Part shown: one piece after another, positions 34,957 through 43,733 of the stretch | Position numbering within the stretch: position 1 is the stretch's first letter | Layout: each line of letters begins with the position of its first letter | Assembly: GCA_041941305.1 (NCBI GenBank) | Contig: JBGTQJ010000007.1 | Location: 186,001-250,000, forward strand | Direction of reading: 5' to 3' | From: JANSWP01 sp041941305 | GTDB lineage: Bacteria; Bacteroidota; Bacteroidia; Chitinophagales; Saprospiraceae | Length of the DNA: 64,000 bases | Notes under the pieces: model-generated | The model's input: only the letters and a program-made list of their open reading frames with translations | Database searches by the model: none | Told to the model about the DNA's origin: nothing | Translations under genes and position numbers: made by a program

Positions 34957-36567
34957 ATGCCTGAAGTCAGGGAGGGGTCTGTATTTGAAATTCTCTATTC
35001 TATTCGTTCTCCTTTTGCCTGGAATTTGCAAGATTGGCAGTTTCAATACACCATACCAGTCAAATACAGTGAGTATCAGGTAGAATACCCCGAATGGTTT
35101 CATTACAACAAATCATTCAAGGGGTATGATTACAACTATATGGTTGTCAATGATGAGGGAAAATCTCCAGGGAAAATAACCTTTACGGAATTCAATAGAA
35201 GAGGAAAATACAATGTCCAATCCAGTGCCAATACGAGATCAATTGATTATCAAAACATCACAGGACGTTGGGGTTTTGAACATTTGCCAGCTTTTAAACC
35301 AGAAGCGCATATCACTTCCTACAAAAACTATTTAACAAAAGTTGATTTTGAACTCGCTTCCACCAGATTCCCAAGTGGTCCGCTCAATTCTTATACCCAA
35401 ACCTGGGATGACATCAGTAAACTCCTGATGGAAAGTTCCTATTTTGGTTTGGCTTTAGGAAAGTTAAAAACCAAATTTTTGGAAGATGTTGCTATTTCGG
35501 CTGCATCAACGCATGAGGATGCTGCTTCAAAAATTGCTGCCATTTATTATCATATCCGCAATAAAATGGTGTGGAATGGGAAGCAAAGGGTTCAATCTTC
35601 AGTTGTAAATCTAAAAAAAGCCTATGAAGGAGGAACCGGGAATTCAGCTGATATTAATTTATCTCTAACCGCTGCATTGCGTTGGGCTGGCTTTCACGCT
35701 CATCCGGTTATTTTGAGTACACGTGACAATGGCTTTGTCAACCCAGCACACCCTTCTATCAATCAATGTAATTATGTAATCACTGCAGTAATTATGGAAG
35801 ATGACAACATTTGGTTGCTGGATGCAACTGATCGCTCATTACCCATTAATTTACTTCCTCCAAGATGCATCAATGGATCTGGACGGATCTTGACTAAGGA
35901 TGGAGCTTTTGAAGTTCCGCTCAATCCATCAGGTAAGTATCGAAAAGCTTCCCAAGCCAAGCTTGCACTAAATGAAGATGGTCAATGGACAGGGACTTTA
36001 GAAATTAGCCGCCGAGACTATGCCGCCAGATATTTAAGAGTTTCTTTAGCCAACGAAGAAGGAGAAAAATACATTGAGTCTTTGCAAAATGATTATGAAG
36101 GCATTGCTGTAGAAAATCACAGTTTTGAAAATCTAACGGATTTGAGCAAAGAAACAAAAGAACATTACGAAGTAAACATACGCGATCAAACTATTGATGG
36201 AGGTAATATGCTCTATTTCAATCCGATGCTAATGTTTGGAGAAACGGAAAATCCTTACAAACTGGAAGATCGGAAATACCCCGTTGACTATAATTATCCT
36301 TATGAATTGATCTATTCTGCTCAATTTGAAATTCCGGAAGGATATGAAGTGGTTGAGGTGCCAGAGAAAGCAATAGTCAGTTTACCAGAAAAAGGAGGAA
36401 GATTTGTCTATACCATCAATATTCAGGGCAATATCATCAATTTGACTAATCAAATAAAAATTAATAAACACCTCTATTTACCACAGGAATATGCTGGTTT
36501 GAAGGAGTTTTATAACTTGATCGTGGAAAAACATGGTGCACAGGTGGTTTTGAAAAAGAAGACTTAA
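34957..36567 (+). CDS. DUF3857/transglutaminase-like protein, 5'-truncated
   Basis: The 536-residue frame starts inside a DUF3857 domain: the sequence before the first ATG (NWLSHKIA) already matches the family, and the preceding stop TAA lies only 14 codons upstream. Family members have a signal peptide and about 130 more residues. A papain/transglutaminase-like core lies at about 190-300 (KIAAIYYHIRNKMVWNG, then NLSLTAALRWAGFHAHPVIL and WLLDATD). It has the Asp but shows Ser/Ala in place of the expected catalytic Cys (GNSADINLSL), so it is probably non-catalytic, as in many relatives. A DUF3858-type tail follows. It is probably an inactive or decaying gene. Confidence 0.72.
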   Translation: MPEVREGSVFEILYSIRSPFAWNLQDWQFQYTIPVKYSEYQVEYPEWFHYNKSFKGYDYNYMVVNDEGKSPGKITFTEFNRRGKYNVQSSANTRSIDYQNITGRWGFEHLPAFKPEAHITSYKNYLTKVDFELASTRFPSGPLNSYTQTWDDISKLLMESSYFGLALGKLKTKFLEDVAISAASTHEDAASKIAAIYYHIRNKMVWNGKQRVQSSVVNLKKAYEGGTGNSADINLSLTAALRWAGFHAHPVILSTRDNGFVNPAHPSINQCNYVITAVIMEDDNIWLLDATDRSLPINLLPPRCINGSGRILTKDGAFEVPLNPSGKYRKASQAKLALNEDGQWTGTLEISRRDYAARYLRVSLANEEGEKYIESLQNDYEGIAVENHSFENLTDLSKETKEHYEVNIRDQTIDGGNMLYFNPMLMFGETENPYKLEDRKYPVDYNYPYELIYSAQFEIPEGYEVVEVPEKAIVSLPEKGGRFVYTINIQGNIINLTNQIKINKHLYLPQEYAGLKEFYNLIVEKHGAQVVLKKKT

Positions 36568-36644
36568 AAAATATGCATCATCCTGAATTTTGGCAATAAA
36601 AACCCTTTAGTTTAGCTCCTTTTTTTAACCTATTGATATTCTAT

Positions 36645-36693
36645 TTGTTGCGGGTGCGAGTTGGTCAAACCCGCAACTCGCACCCCGCAACAA
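36645..36693. repeat. GC-rich intergenic hairpin repeat, family A, copy 2
   Basis: ttgttgcgggtgcgagt (36645-36661) pairs with actcgcaccccgcaacaa (36676-36693), with a single unpaired base. It is related to the element at 1472-1552 in its ends and GC-rich unit but lacks the tandem array. It again lies between convergent genes, the transglutaminase-like gene and clpB. Confidence 0.85.
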
Positions 36694-36766
36694 AGACTCA
36701 TTACACAGTGAGTTGAAATTCAATGACTTAAGATACAATCGAAGAATCCTCCCGGATGATTCATAT

Positions 36767-39541
36767 TTAATTCCCCTTGATATCCTTCACCGCATCCTCA
36801 ACATCCTTAGTAGCCTTTTTCAGCTCTTCAATCTGCTCATCTCTTTCCTTTGTTGATGCCTTTGGATTGGGCGCTGCTTTTGGAGTTGGAGTTTTTTTTG
36901 CCCCATTTTCCTTTTCGGGTTTCGCACTTTTTGCAGCAGGTTTCCGGTCAAAAGTCAAACCTTTCTTGTCGGTATCTACATAAATAGTATCTCCAGCTGA
37001 GAAATTACCGCCAATAACCAATTTGGAGAGTTCATTGGTAATTTCTCTCTGCAATACCCGCTTCATTGGACGTGCACCAAATTGTGGATCATAGCCCAAA
37101 TCTGAAAGATGATCGAGCGCTTTTTCGCTTAATTTCAAGACCATTCCTTGTCGCGCAATCATTTTTTCAACTTTTCGGAGCAATAGTTTCAGTATTAGTT
37201 TGATTTCTGCTCTGGTTAGTGGCAGGAACATGATTTGCTCGTCAATTCGATTGAGAAATTCAGGACGAAGATTTTCTTTCAATTCATCAAAAACTTCTTG
37301 TTGGGTCGTTTCAATTATTTCTTTTCTGTGCTGTTCACCAAGGGCATCCAAGTCTTCAAAGTTCTCCAGAATGACCTCAGCACCCATGTTGGAAGTCATA
37401 ATGATGATGGTATTTTTGAAATTAGCAACGCGACCGCGATTATCCGTCAGCCTTCCATCGTCCAACACTTGCAAAAGAATGTTGTAAACATCGGGATGCG
37501 CTTTTTCAATTTCATCCAATAAAATAATAGAATAAGGCTTTCTTCGAACCGCTTCCGTCAACTGTCCGCCTTCGTCATATCCCACATATCCGGGAGGTGC
37601 TCCAACGAGGCGAGAAACAGTATGCCGTTCCTGATATTCAGACATGTCAATCCTGGTAATCGCCTTTTCATCATCAAATAATACTTCCGCCAGGGCTTTT
37701 GCCAGTTCCGTTTTTCCAACTCCTGTAGGTCCAACAAAGATAAAAGAACCAATGGGGCGATCTTCATCTTGTAAACCCGCCCGGCTTCGACGTACTGCAT
37801 CAGAAACAGCCCTCACTGCTTCATCCTGTCCAATCAATCGCTCATGTAACTGATCTTCCATTCGGAGCAGTTTTTCCTTCTCACTCTGCATCATTTTATT
37901 TACTGGAATGCCTGTCCACCGACTCACAACCCCAGCTATATCATCTGCATTGACTTCATCATTGGTGAAGCGATTCTCCTCCGGCAGTTTTTGCAATTTC
38001 TCCTCTCCTACTTTCAGCATTGCCTGCTGCTTTTGCAATTCGCCATAGCGTATTTTGGCTACCAATTCAAAATCACTTTTTCGCTCCGCCTTATCCGCTT
38101 CCATTTCCAGTTCTTCAATTCGTTTTTTGATATTTTGGATGGTATCTACAATCTCTTTTTCGTTTTTCCAGGCTGCTCTTATAGAATCCCGCTTTTCCTT
38201 GGCATTGGCTATTTGAGCATTAATACCTTTTAATTTGGATTGATCTTTTTCTCTTTTGATAGCTTCTCGTTCTATTTCCAATTGTCGAACTTTTCGATCC
38301 CATTCATCAATTTCTTCCGGAACCGAATCCAGTTCCAACCTCAATTTAGCAGCAGCTTCATCAATCAAATCAATGGCTTTGTCAGGCAAATGTCTATCAG
38401 AAATGTAACGATGAGAAAGCTCTGCAGCAGCAATTAATGCCTCATCCAGAATTTCAATTTTGTGATAGACCTCATATCGTTCCTGCAAACCCCTCAAAAT
38501 GGATATGGTATCTTCTACACTTGGTTCTTCTATCAAAACGGTTTGGAACCGACGAACCAATGCTTTGTCTTTTTCAAAGTATTTTTGGTATTCGTCAAGT
38601 GTTGTGGCGCCAATCGTTCTCAACTCTCCACGAGCCAATGCGGGCTTTAAAATATTTGCCGCATCCATGGCTCCACTTCCGCCACCTGCACCAATGAGTG
38701 TGTGGATTTCGTCAACAAATAGAATGATTTCTCCATTGGCTTTGGTGACCTGTTTGATGACGGCTTTGAGTCTTTCTTCAAATTCTCCTTTGTATTTTGC
38801 ACCAGCTATCAAGGCAGCAATATCTAAAGTGTATATTTTCTTTGTTCTCAAATTTTCCGGGACGTCCTGCTTTACAATTCGCCAGGCGATCCCTTCTACA
38901 ATTGCCGTTTTTCCAACACCTGCCTCTCCGATTAAAATGGGATTGTTCTTTTTTCTTCTTGAAAGAATGTGCAAAACCCTTCTAATTTCTTCATCTCTTC
39001 CTATAATAGGATCCAACTTGCCACTTTCTGCTTGCCCATTCAAATCTATTGCATACTTGGAAAGAGCATTGTATTGTGCCTCTGCACTTTGATCGGTTAC
39101 TTTTTCTCCTTTTCTCAACTCTCGAATGGCACCTTTCAAAGCATCCTCACCAGCCCCCATCTCTTTGAGCATTTTTCCGCCTTTGTCTTTTCCCTGAAGG
39201 ATTCCCAAAATCATTAACTCTATGGAAATGTATTCATCGCCAAATTCCTTTAATGCTTTTTTAGCTCGACTCAGCGCTTTATTGGCATCATTCGACAGAT
39301 ACTGCTTTTCAGTTCCCGTCACTTTAGGGTAAGCCTGAATCACATCATCCAATTGTTTTTTCAATACGGGAATGCTAATACCCACTTTTTGTAACAAGAA
39401 AGTAGCTGTACTTTCATCTGTTTCGATAATGCCTTTCAAAAGGTGAGTCGTATCAACAGTTTGCTGAGAAATACCAGCAGCAATTTGCTGTCCTTTCATA
39501 ATGGCTTCCTGCGCCTTGATGGTAAAGTTGTCGTATGTCAT
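36767..39541 (-). CDS. clpB: ATP-dependent disaggregase ClpB with an extended C-terminal tail
   Basis: The 924-residue Hsp100 protein pulls polypeptides out of aggregates together with DnaK. It shows an N-domain (about 1-145), AAA-1 with Walker A GEAGVGKT, a coiled-coil middle domain (about 400-530, rich in Glu/Lys) that distinguishes ClpB from ClpA/C, AAA-2 with Walker A GPTGVGKTE and arginine-rich sensor motifs (GARPMKRVLQREI). It lacks the IGF/IGL loop for ClpP. A tail of about 60 residues follows the usual end: an Ala/Lys/Pro low-complexity linker and a short Glu/Lys coil. ClpB is normally about 860-870 residues. Confidence 0.95.
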   Translation of the reverse strand: MTYDNFTIKAQEAIMKGQQIAAGISQQTVDTTHLLKGIIETDESTATFLLQKVGISIPVLKKQLDDVIQAYPKVTGTEKQYLSNDANKALSRAKKALKEFGDEYISIELMILGILQGKDKGGKMLKEMGAGEDALKGAIRELRKGEKVTDQSAEAQYNALSKYAIDLNGQAESGKLDPIIGRDEEIRRVLHILSRRKKNNPILIGEAGVGKTAIVEGIAWRIVKQDVPENLRTKKIYTLDIAALIAGAKYKGEFEERLKAVIKQVTKANGEIILFVDEIHTLIGAGGGSGAMDAANILKPALARGELRTIGATTLDEYQKYFEKDKALVRRFQTVLIEEPSVEDTISILRGLQERYEVYHKIEILDEALIAAAELSHRYISDRHLPDKAIDLIDEAAAKLRLELDSVPEEIDEWDRKVRQLEIEREAIKREKDQSKLKGINAQIANAKEKRDSIRAAWKNEKEIVDTIQNIKKRIEELEMEADKAERKSDFELVAKIRYGELQKQQAMLKVGEEKLQKLPEENRFTNDEVNADDIAGVVSRWTGIPVNKMMQSEKEKLLRMEDQLHERLIGQDEAVRAVSDAVRRSRAGLQDEDRPIGSFIFVGPTGVGKTELAKALAEVLFDDEKAITRIDMSEYQERHTVSRLVGAPPGYVGYDEGGQLTEAVRRKPYSIILLDEIEKAHPDVYNILLQVLDDGRLTDNRGRVANFKNTIIIMTSNMGAEVILENFEDLDALGEQHRKEIIETTQQEVFDELKENLRPEFLNRIDEQIMFLPLTRAEIKLILKLLLRKVEKMIARQGMVLKLSEKALDHLSDLGYDPQFGARPMKRVLQREITNELSKLVIGGNFSAGDTIYVDTDKKGLTFDRKPAAKSAKPEKENGAKKTPTPKAAPNPKASTKERDEQIEELKKATKDVEDAVKDIKGN

Positions 39542-39772
39542 TTGGATTTGTGATTGACGATTTTTTTTGATAGAACAATGGTGCTCCTTTAGAACTCAAA
39601 AGTAATTAAAACCTAAAACTCAATCCCCATTATGGAAGATGTCTTCGGTTTAGACTAAAAAAGCCGCGAAAATAGCTTTCGGTTGTGGTTTACGTTCAAT
39701 TTTTCGTCAAAAAGCAATAAAAATCAGAAAATAAGGGAGGTTTAGAGGGTAAACATGAGTCATCCCCCCAAA

Positions 39773-39980
39773 GGCAGGGGTGATTGGTTCTACGAAACGA
39801 AGTCAAAATGCCCCGAAGGGATGCCCTTGGCATAAAATGATAAATGTAAAAGTCAAAAGTCAAAAGTCAAATATACTTTAAGTATTTGATTCTTAGGCAT
39901 TTAGTATAATGACACACTTTTACATTTTAACTTTATCATTTTGACTTTTACATTTAAAACTAGAACCAATCACCCCTGCC
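39773..39980. repeat. 208-bp element with perfect 20-bp terminal inverted repeats, family C
   Basis: The ends are caggggtgattggttcta (within 39773-39792) and its exact complement at 39961-39980. The interior has runs of the word aaaagtc and no coding capacity. After the gap, 40696-40714 repeats the right end, and 40618-40640 repeats the internal sequence tactaaatgcctaagaatc in the opposite orientation to 39884-39906. Confidence 0.85.
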
Positions 39981-40615
39981 NNNNNNNNNNNNNNNNNNNN
40001 NNNNNNNNNNNNNNNNNNNNNNNNNNNNNNNNNNNNNNNNNNNNNNNNNNNNNNNNNNNNNNNNNNNNNNNNNNNNNNNNNNNNNNNNNNNNNNNNNNNN
40101 NNNNNNNNNNNNNNNNNNNNNNNNNNNNNNNNNNNNNNNNNNNNNNNNNNNNNNNNNNNNNNNNNNNNNNNNNNNNNNNNNNNNNNNNNNNNNNNNNNNN
40201 NNNNNNNNNNNNNNNNNNNNNNNNNNNNNNNNNNNNNNNNNNNNNNNNNNNNNNNNNNNNNNNNNNNNNNNNNNNNNNNNNNNNNNNNNNNNNNNNNNNN
40301 NNNNNNNNNNNNNNNNNNNNNNNNNNNNNNNNNNNNNNNNNNNNNNNNNNNNNNNNNNNNNNNNNNNNNNNNNNNNNNNNNNNNNNNNNNNNNNNNNNNN
40401 NNNNNNNNNNNNNNNNNNNNNNNNNNNNNNNNNNNNNNNNNNNNNNNNNNNNNNNNNNNNNNNNNNNNNNNNNNNNNNNNNNNNNNNNNNNNNNNNNNNN
40501 NNNNNNNNNNNNNNNNNNNNNNNNNNNNNNNNNNNNNNNNNNNNNNNNNNNNNNNNNNNNNNNNNNNNNNNNNNNNNNNNNNNNNNNNNNNNNNNNNNNN
40601 NNNNNNNNNNNNNNN

Positions 40616-40714
40616 ATTACTAAATGCCTAAGAATCAAATCCTTAAAGGATGTCTTACTTTTGACTTTTACATTTTACATTTTGACTTCATGTCATAGAA
40701 CCAATCACCCCTGC
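40616..40714. repeat. Family C element, partial copy after the gap
   Basis: It shares tagaaccaatcacccctgc with the right end of the first copy and has the shared internal segment inverted. The left part is hidden in the N run. Confidence 0.75.
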
Positions 40715-40765
40715 TTAAGGGGGGTTAGGGCGGCGAGGCTGTTATTCGCAACTTAGATTAATTAC

Positions 40766-41632
40766 TTAGGCAGGTGCAAAGGTAGAATGAAAGCTTTTGG
40801 CTCGAATACGAAGTTTCCTTAGTCCCCTGTCTTTCACTTGTCGGATTCGCTCTCTACTCACTCCAAAAAGATGGGCAATATCTGTTAGACTCATAGGAAA
40901 TTGACGATCAATACCAAAATACATAGAAATAATAGTTGCTTGCCTTTTAGACAAAGTGCTCAAAAGGTGTTTAATTTCCTTTTTTTGAGAATCGCGGACT
41001 GCAATATCAAAATCAGGCTTAGCAATGGAAGAGTCTGAAATCATATTTACCAGGGAGGTCTCACTATCATCTCGCATGGGAGCATCTAAAGAACCGCATT
41101 TTTTATAGTGAAGTAGGCAATTTCTAATGACGTCTTCAGACAAATCGGTTAATTCTACTAACTCTCTAACAGAGGGTTCTCTTTCTTTTTTCTGAAGAAA
41201 CTCAACGATTTTCTTAATTATTTTGGTAGTGTTTCCAGTAAAATTAAGAGGCAAACGGATCTTTCGTGACTTTTCATTTATTGCCTGTAAGATAGCCTGT
41301 CGAATCCACCATACAGCATAAGAAATGAATTTAAAACCTCTGGTTTCATCAAAACGGCGAGCTGCCTTTATTAGTCCGATATTACCTTCATTGATTAAAT
41401 CTCCTAGCCAAAGACCAGGAATTTGATATTGTTTTGCTACAGATACTACAAAACGAAGATTGTGTAATATGAGTTTTAAAAAAGCTGCCTCGCTTCCATT
41501 TTTATAGGCCTTAAATAGTCTTAACTCTTCTTCAGGAGTTAAGACATCATATCTTGAAATTTCTGTCAAATATTTTTCCAAGGATTGCTCGTCTCTACGA
41601 GTGATGGAATGGGTAATTTTTAATGCACGCAT
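40766..41632 (-). CDS. Divergent RpoD-like sigma factor (group 2 candidate)
   Basis: The 288-residue sigma-70 protein starts MRALKITHSITRRDEQSLEKYL, the same beginning as the primary sigma factor of Bacteroidota. It has regions 1.2-2 (NEGNIGLIKAARRFDETRGFKFISYAVWWIRQAI), 3 and 4 (SLTDIAHLFGVSRERIRQVKDRGLRKLR). It differs from the housekeeping protein at sites that are nearly fixed: YQIPGLWLGDL where YQNQGLSLGDL is usual, and NEKSRKIRLPLNFTGNTTK where AEQSRIVRLPLNKVGS is usual. It is therefore probably a paralogue that serves a subset of promoters. The neighbours encode Dps and a universal stress protein, which hints at a stress or stationary-phase role. Confidence 0.88.
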   Translation of the reverse strand: MRALKITHSITRRDEQSLEKYLTEISRYDVLTPEEELRLFKAYKNGSEAAFLKLILHNLRFVVSVAKQYQIPGLWLGDLINEGNIGLIKAARRFDETRGFKFISYAVWWIRQAILQAINEKSRKIRLPLNFTGNTTKIIKKIVEFLQKKEREPSVRELVELTDLSEDVIRNCLLHYKKCGSLDAPMRDDSETSLVNMISDSSIAKPDFDIAVRDSQKKEIKHLLSTLSKRQATIISMYFGIDRQFPMSLTDIAHLFGVSRERIRQVKDRGLRKLRIRAKSFHSTFAPA

Positions 41633-41706
41633 ATACTAAATTTAAAGGGATGATTCATATTGATTTTGAAGCAGTTTCTTAGCTTTTGGCTGAAAGATCT
41701 TATGCC

Positions 41707-42069
41707 TCATATTTTCACAATGCAAGCATTAATGTCATGATTTTCGACTATCCTTTCTGCAAAAGATTTGTGCCCATGAGGAGCGAAAAGAAATAAATCT
41801 CCCCCTTTTTTAGCAGCTAATTCACTCAATAAAGTCCATTTACTGATTAATCGTTGTCGAGGTTCTGATTTCAGCGCAATCTCGAAATAAGAGCGATTAC
41901 CGTAATGTAATGCAGAAAGGTCAGGAGTAAAGGATTCATCGTCTCTTTTTCGATGAAAAGTTTTCGGGTCGTTAAATCCATCAACTTTAGCCCTTACTTT
42001 TTGAAATCCTCTTCTCTTAATCCATGAAATTGCTATGTTGTAGAGCTTTTTTGATTTTTCTTTAATCAT
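41707..42069 (-). CDS. Conserved hypothetical protein
   Basis: The 120-residue protein is basic at the N-terminus (KEKSKKLYNIAISWIKRRGF). It contains FTPDLSA, then YFEIALKSEP, KWTLLSELAAKKGGDLFLFAP and a final beta strand. The order PD...ExxxK...K followed by an alpha/beta half resembles a small, degenerate PD-(D/E)xK-like fold, but the active-site spacing is imperfect and I do not claim nuclease activity. It lies 74 bp upstream of the sigma gene on the same strand and may be cotranscribed. Confidence 0.65.
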   Translation of the reverse strand: MIKEKSKKLYNIAISWIKRRGFQKVRAKVDGFNDPKTFHRKRDDESFTPDLSALHYGNRSYFEIALKSEPRQRLISKWTLLSELAAKKGGDLFLFAPHGHKSFAERIVENHDINACIVKI

Positions 42070-42189
42070 AATTAATTAGTTTTTTTGAGTCAATGGCTCA
42101 ATCCAAAAGTTTTTTGGATGTGAAACCACTGAATGTATCATTATAATGGACAATTTTAAGTCTGTTTCTTAGGTGTCAAAAAAAACTAC

Positions 42190-42228
42190 GGCAGGCTAAA
42201 GTCGAACTAAGCTCGACTTTAGCCTGCC
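42190..42228 (-). terminator. Strong hairpin terminator of the secreted protein gene
   Basis: A perfect 16-bp stem (ggcaggctaaagtcga with its complement, 7-nt loop) is followed on the minus strand by an 8-T run (complement of 42178-42185). It lies 12 bp after the stop of the gene at 42241. Confidence 0.85.
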
Positions 42229-42240
42229 ATGGGGTATATT

Positions 42241-42747
42241 TTATAGATTTTCTGAAAACCGAATTTGGTCTTTCAAAACATCCAAATTGTGTTCTGGTAA
42301 GTCGAACCCCTTAATATTGGTTTCAATAGTAAGACCATGAAACTGTCCATTTTGAAGTGAGGTTTTGTGAAATATTTTTTTCTGCCCAACCTCTAGCGTC
42401 ACTTCAAATTGGTCATCCACTAAAACGACTTTTCTTTTATCAATCGGTCCTTCAATATCTTCAATGGCAGCAATAAAAAGTTCGTATTCTTCCTTGAGTG
42501 AGCTATTAAATACATTGTGATAACCAGAAATGCTTACCTTTAAATTTCCATCCTTCGACCACATTTTTATACCATCATTGTTTGCAGATTTTTCCTTTAG
42601 CGGCAATAGTTCCGCTGGATATTCAACACAGAAGTCAAAACGATAATTACAATAAGTTTCAGTCAGATTTTGCCCAAAAGTGGCGATAGAAGACCATCCA
42701 AAAATGGCAAAAAATGTGAACAGAATACCAAATTTTAATGCTTTCAT
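42241..42747 (-). CDS. Secreted protein of unknown function
   Basis: The 168-residue protein has a signal peptide (FGILFTFFAIFGWSSIATFG). The mature part opens with YCNYRFDFCVEYPAELLPL, a pattern seen in small beta-rich envelope proteins that fold around a hydrophobic ligand; two cysteines five residues apart could form a disulfide. Nothing else is recognisable. It lies within the stress-related cluster and has its own terminator. Confidence 0.7.
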   Translation of the reverse strand: MKALKFGILFTFFAIFGWSSIATFGQNLTETYCNYRFDFCVEYPAELLPLKEKSANNDGIKMWSKDGNLKVSISGYHNVFNSSLKEEYELFIAAIEDIEGPIDKRKVVLVDDQFEVTLEVGQKKIFHKTSLQNGQFHGLTIETNIKGFDLPEHNLDVLKDQIRFSENL

Positions 42748-42933
42748 AATTTGTTCATTTGGTCTGAGCAGAGGTATGAAATCGTTTTGAAATCATTTCA
42801 TACTTCTACGGCTTGTGAAAAAATAGAGTTGGGCAGATTGTTTGTGAAAAAGGGGCAAATACATTGTCTAATTGTGGTAATATTGACCATGATTTGCCCC
42901 AATTATTAACCTAAAACCCGATTTAGTTTATTA

Positions 42934-43428
42934 TTAATTCATCATCATCTCAGTTGATACCGGGGAACTTAACCAGGTACTTAACTTCCAACTTTGCTTT
43001 TCCATATTTCTCAATAGGCCACTGACTAAATCCACAGTACCTTCGTCTGATGCTTTTTGAGCTTTCACCAATACTTTCCTCATACATGCTATTAAAATTA
43101 GATGATCCTCCACAATTGCCTCTACCATTTCCGTATCTGAAAAAAACTGATCGACCTCTTTAATTTTTGCGTTCTCCAGATATTTGGCGAGCGTACTGAA
43201 AGGGCGATATTTCAATATTTGAATTCGCTCTGCCACATCGTCTATTTGGTTTTGAGCGTCCTTATACATCATTTCAAATTGGCGGTGCAATTCAAAAAAG
43301 TGGCCGCCTCTTACATTCCAGTGGAATTTTCTCAACTTTTGAGCATAAACTTGATAGTTCGCCAACAGTACATTTAAATCATTTACCAATGTGGGTATCT
43401 TGCCTCTTTCTAAATTCAGATAAGTCAT
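42934..43428 (-). CDS. dps: Dps-family DNA-protection/ferritin-like protein
   Basis: The 164-residue four-helix protein carries the Dps signature KFHWNVRGGHFFELHRQFEMMY, then IDDVAERI and a later EDHLILI. The His, Asp and Glu positions that build the intersubunit ferroxidase centre are present. Dps dodecamers oxidise Fe(II) with hydrogen peroxide, store iron and shield DNA in starved or oxidatively stressed cells. The length is usual. Neighbouring universal stress and sigma genes support a stress setting. Confidence 0.93.
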   Translation of the reverse strand: MTYLNLERGKIPTLVNDLNVLLANYQVYAQKLRKFHWNVRGGHFFELHRQFEMMYKDAQNQIDDVAERIQILKYRPFSTLAKYLENAKIKEVDQFFSDTEMVEAIVEDHLILIACMRKVLVKAQKASDEGTVDLVSGLLRNMEKQSWKLSTWLSSPVSTEMMMN

Positions 43429-43593
43429 AATTATTTTTTTTAAGCACCAAACCAGAATTATCTATAAGTAATTTTGATTTGGTGCTTATTCAATTAATAG
43501 GTTGTACTGGCTCTTGTAAAAAGAAGAACCAATGAAGGTTTTAGGGTTTTTGAGGATATATTTCATGGGATAAGTTCTCATTCACATTCACAA

Positions 43594-43722
43594 TTAGGTC
43601 TTGACCAGCTTTACAGATTGCTTTTTTCTCCAGTTTTTATAAAGCACTTTCACATTGCTTTTCTTCAAAACCTTTTTTAACCAGGAGGCTTGGTATTTTT
43701 TCTTTCTTTTTTTTCTATTCAT
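43594..43722 (-). CDS. Small lysine/arginine-rich peptide (42 residues)
   Basis: An ATG at 43722 opens a 42-codon frame: MNRKKRKKKYQASWLKKVL, then NVKVLYKNWRKKQ, ending LVKT. Nineteen residues are Lys or Arg and two are Trp. A composition this skewed is also expected by chance in T-rich DNA read on the other strand, so the call is tentative. If real, the peptide could bind nucleic acid; its place between dps and the universal stress gene would suit a nucleoid role. Confidence 0.35.
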   Translation of the reverse strand: MNRKKRKKKYQASWLKKVLKKSNVKVLYKNWRKKQSVKLVKT

Positions 43723-43733
43723 TGTATCTTGTT

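Larger units (their letters stand above)
39542..40765. other. Repeat-rich intergenic region containing a 635-base assembly gap
   Basis: Between clpB and the sigma factor gene no supported frame exists. Bases 39981-40615 are N. The sequenced flanks are copies of a palindromic element (39773-39980 and 40616-40714), so the gap is probably a repeat that the assembler could not resolve. A gene inside the gap cannot be excluded. Confidence 0.9.

Noticed and set aside
40766..41632. The housekeeping sigma factor RpoD
   Set aside because: Several near-invariant residues of the Bacteroidota primary sigma factor are changed, although I cannot count the genome's copies.
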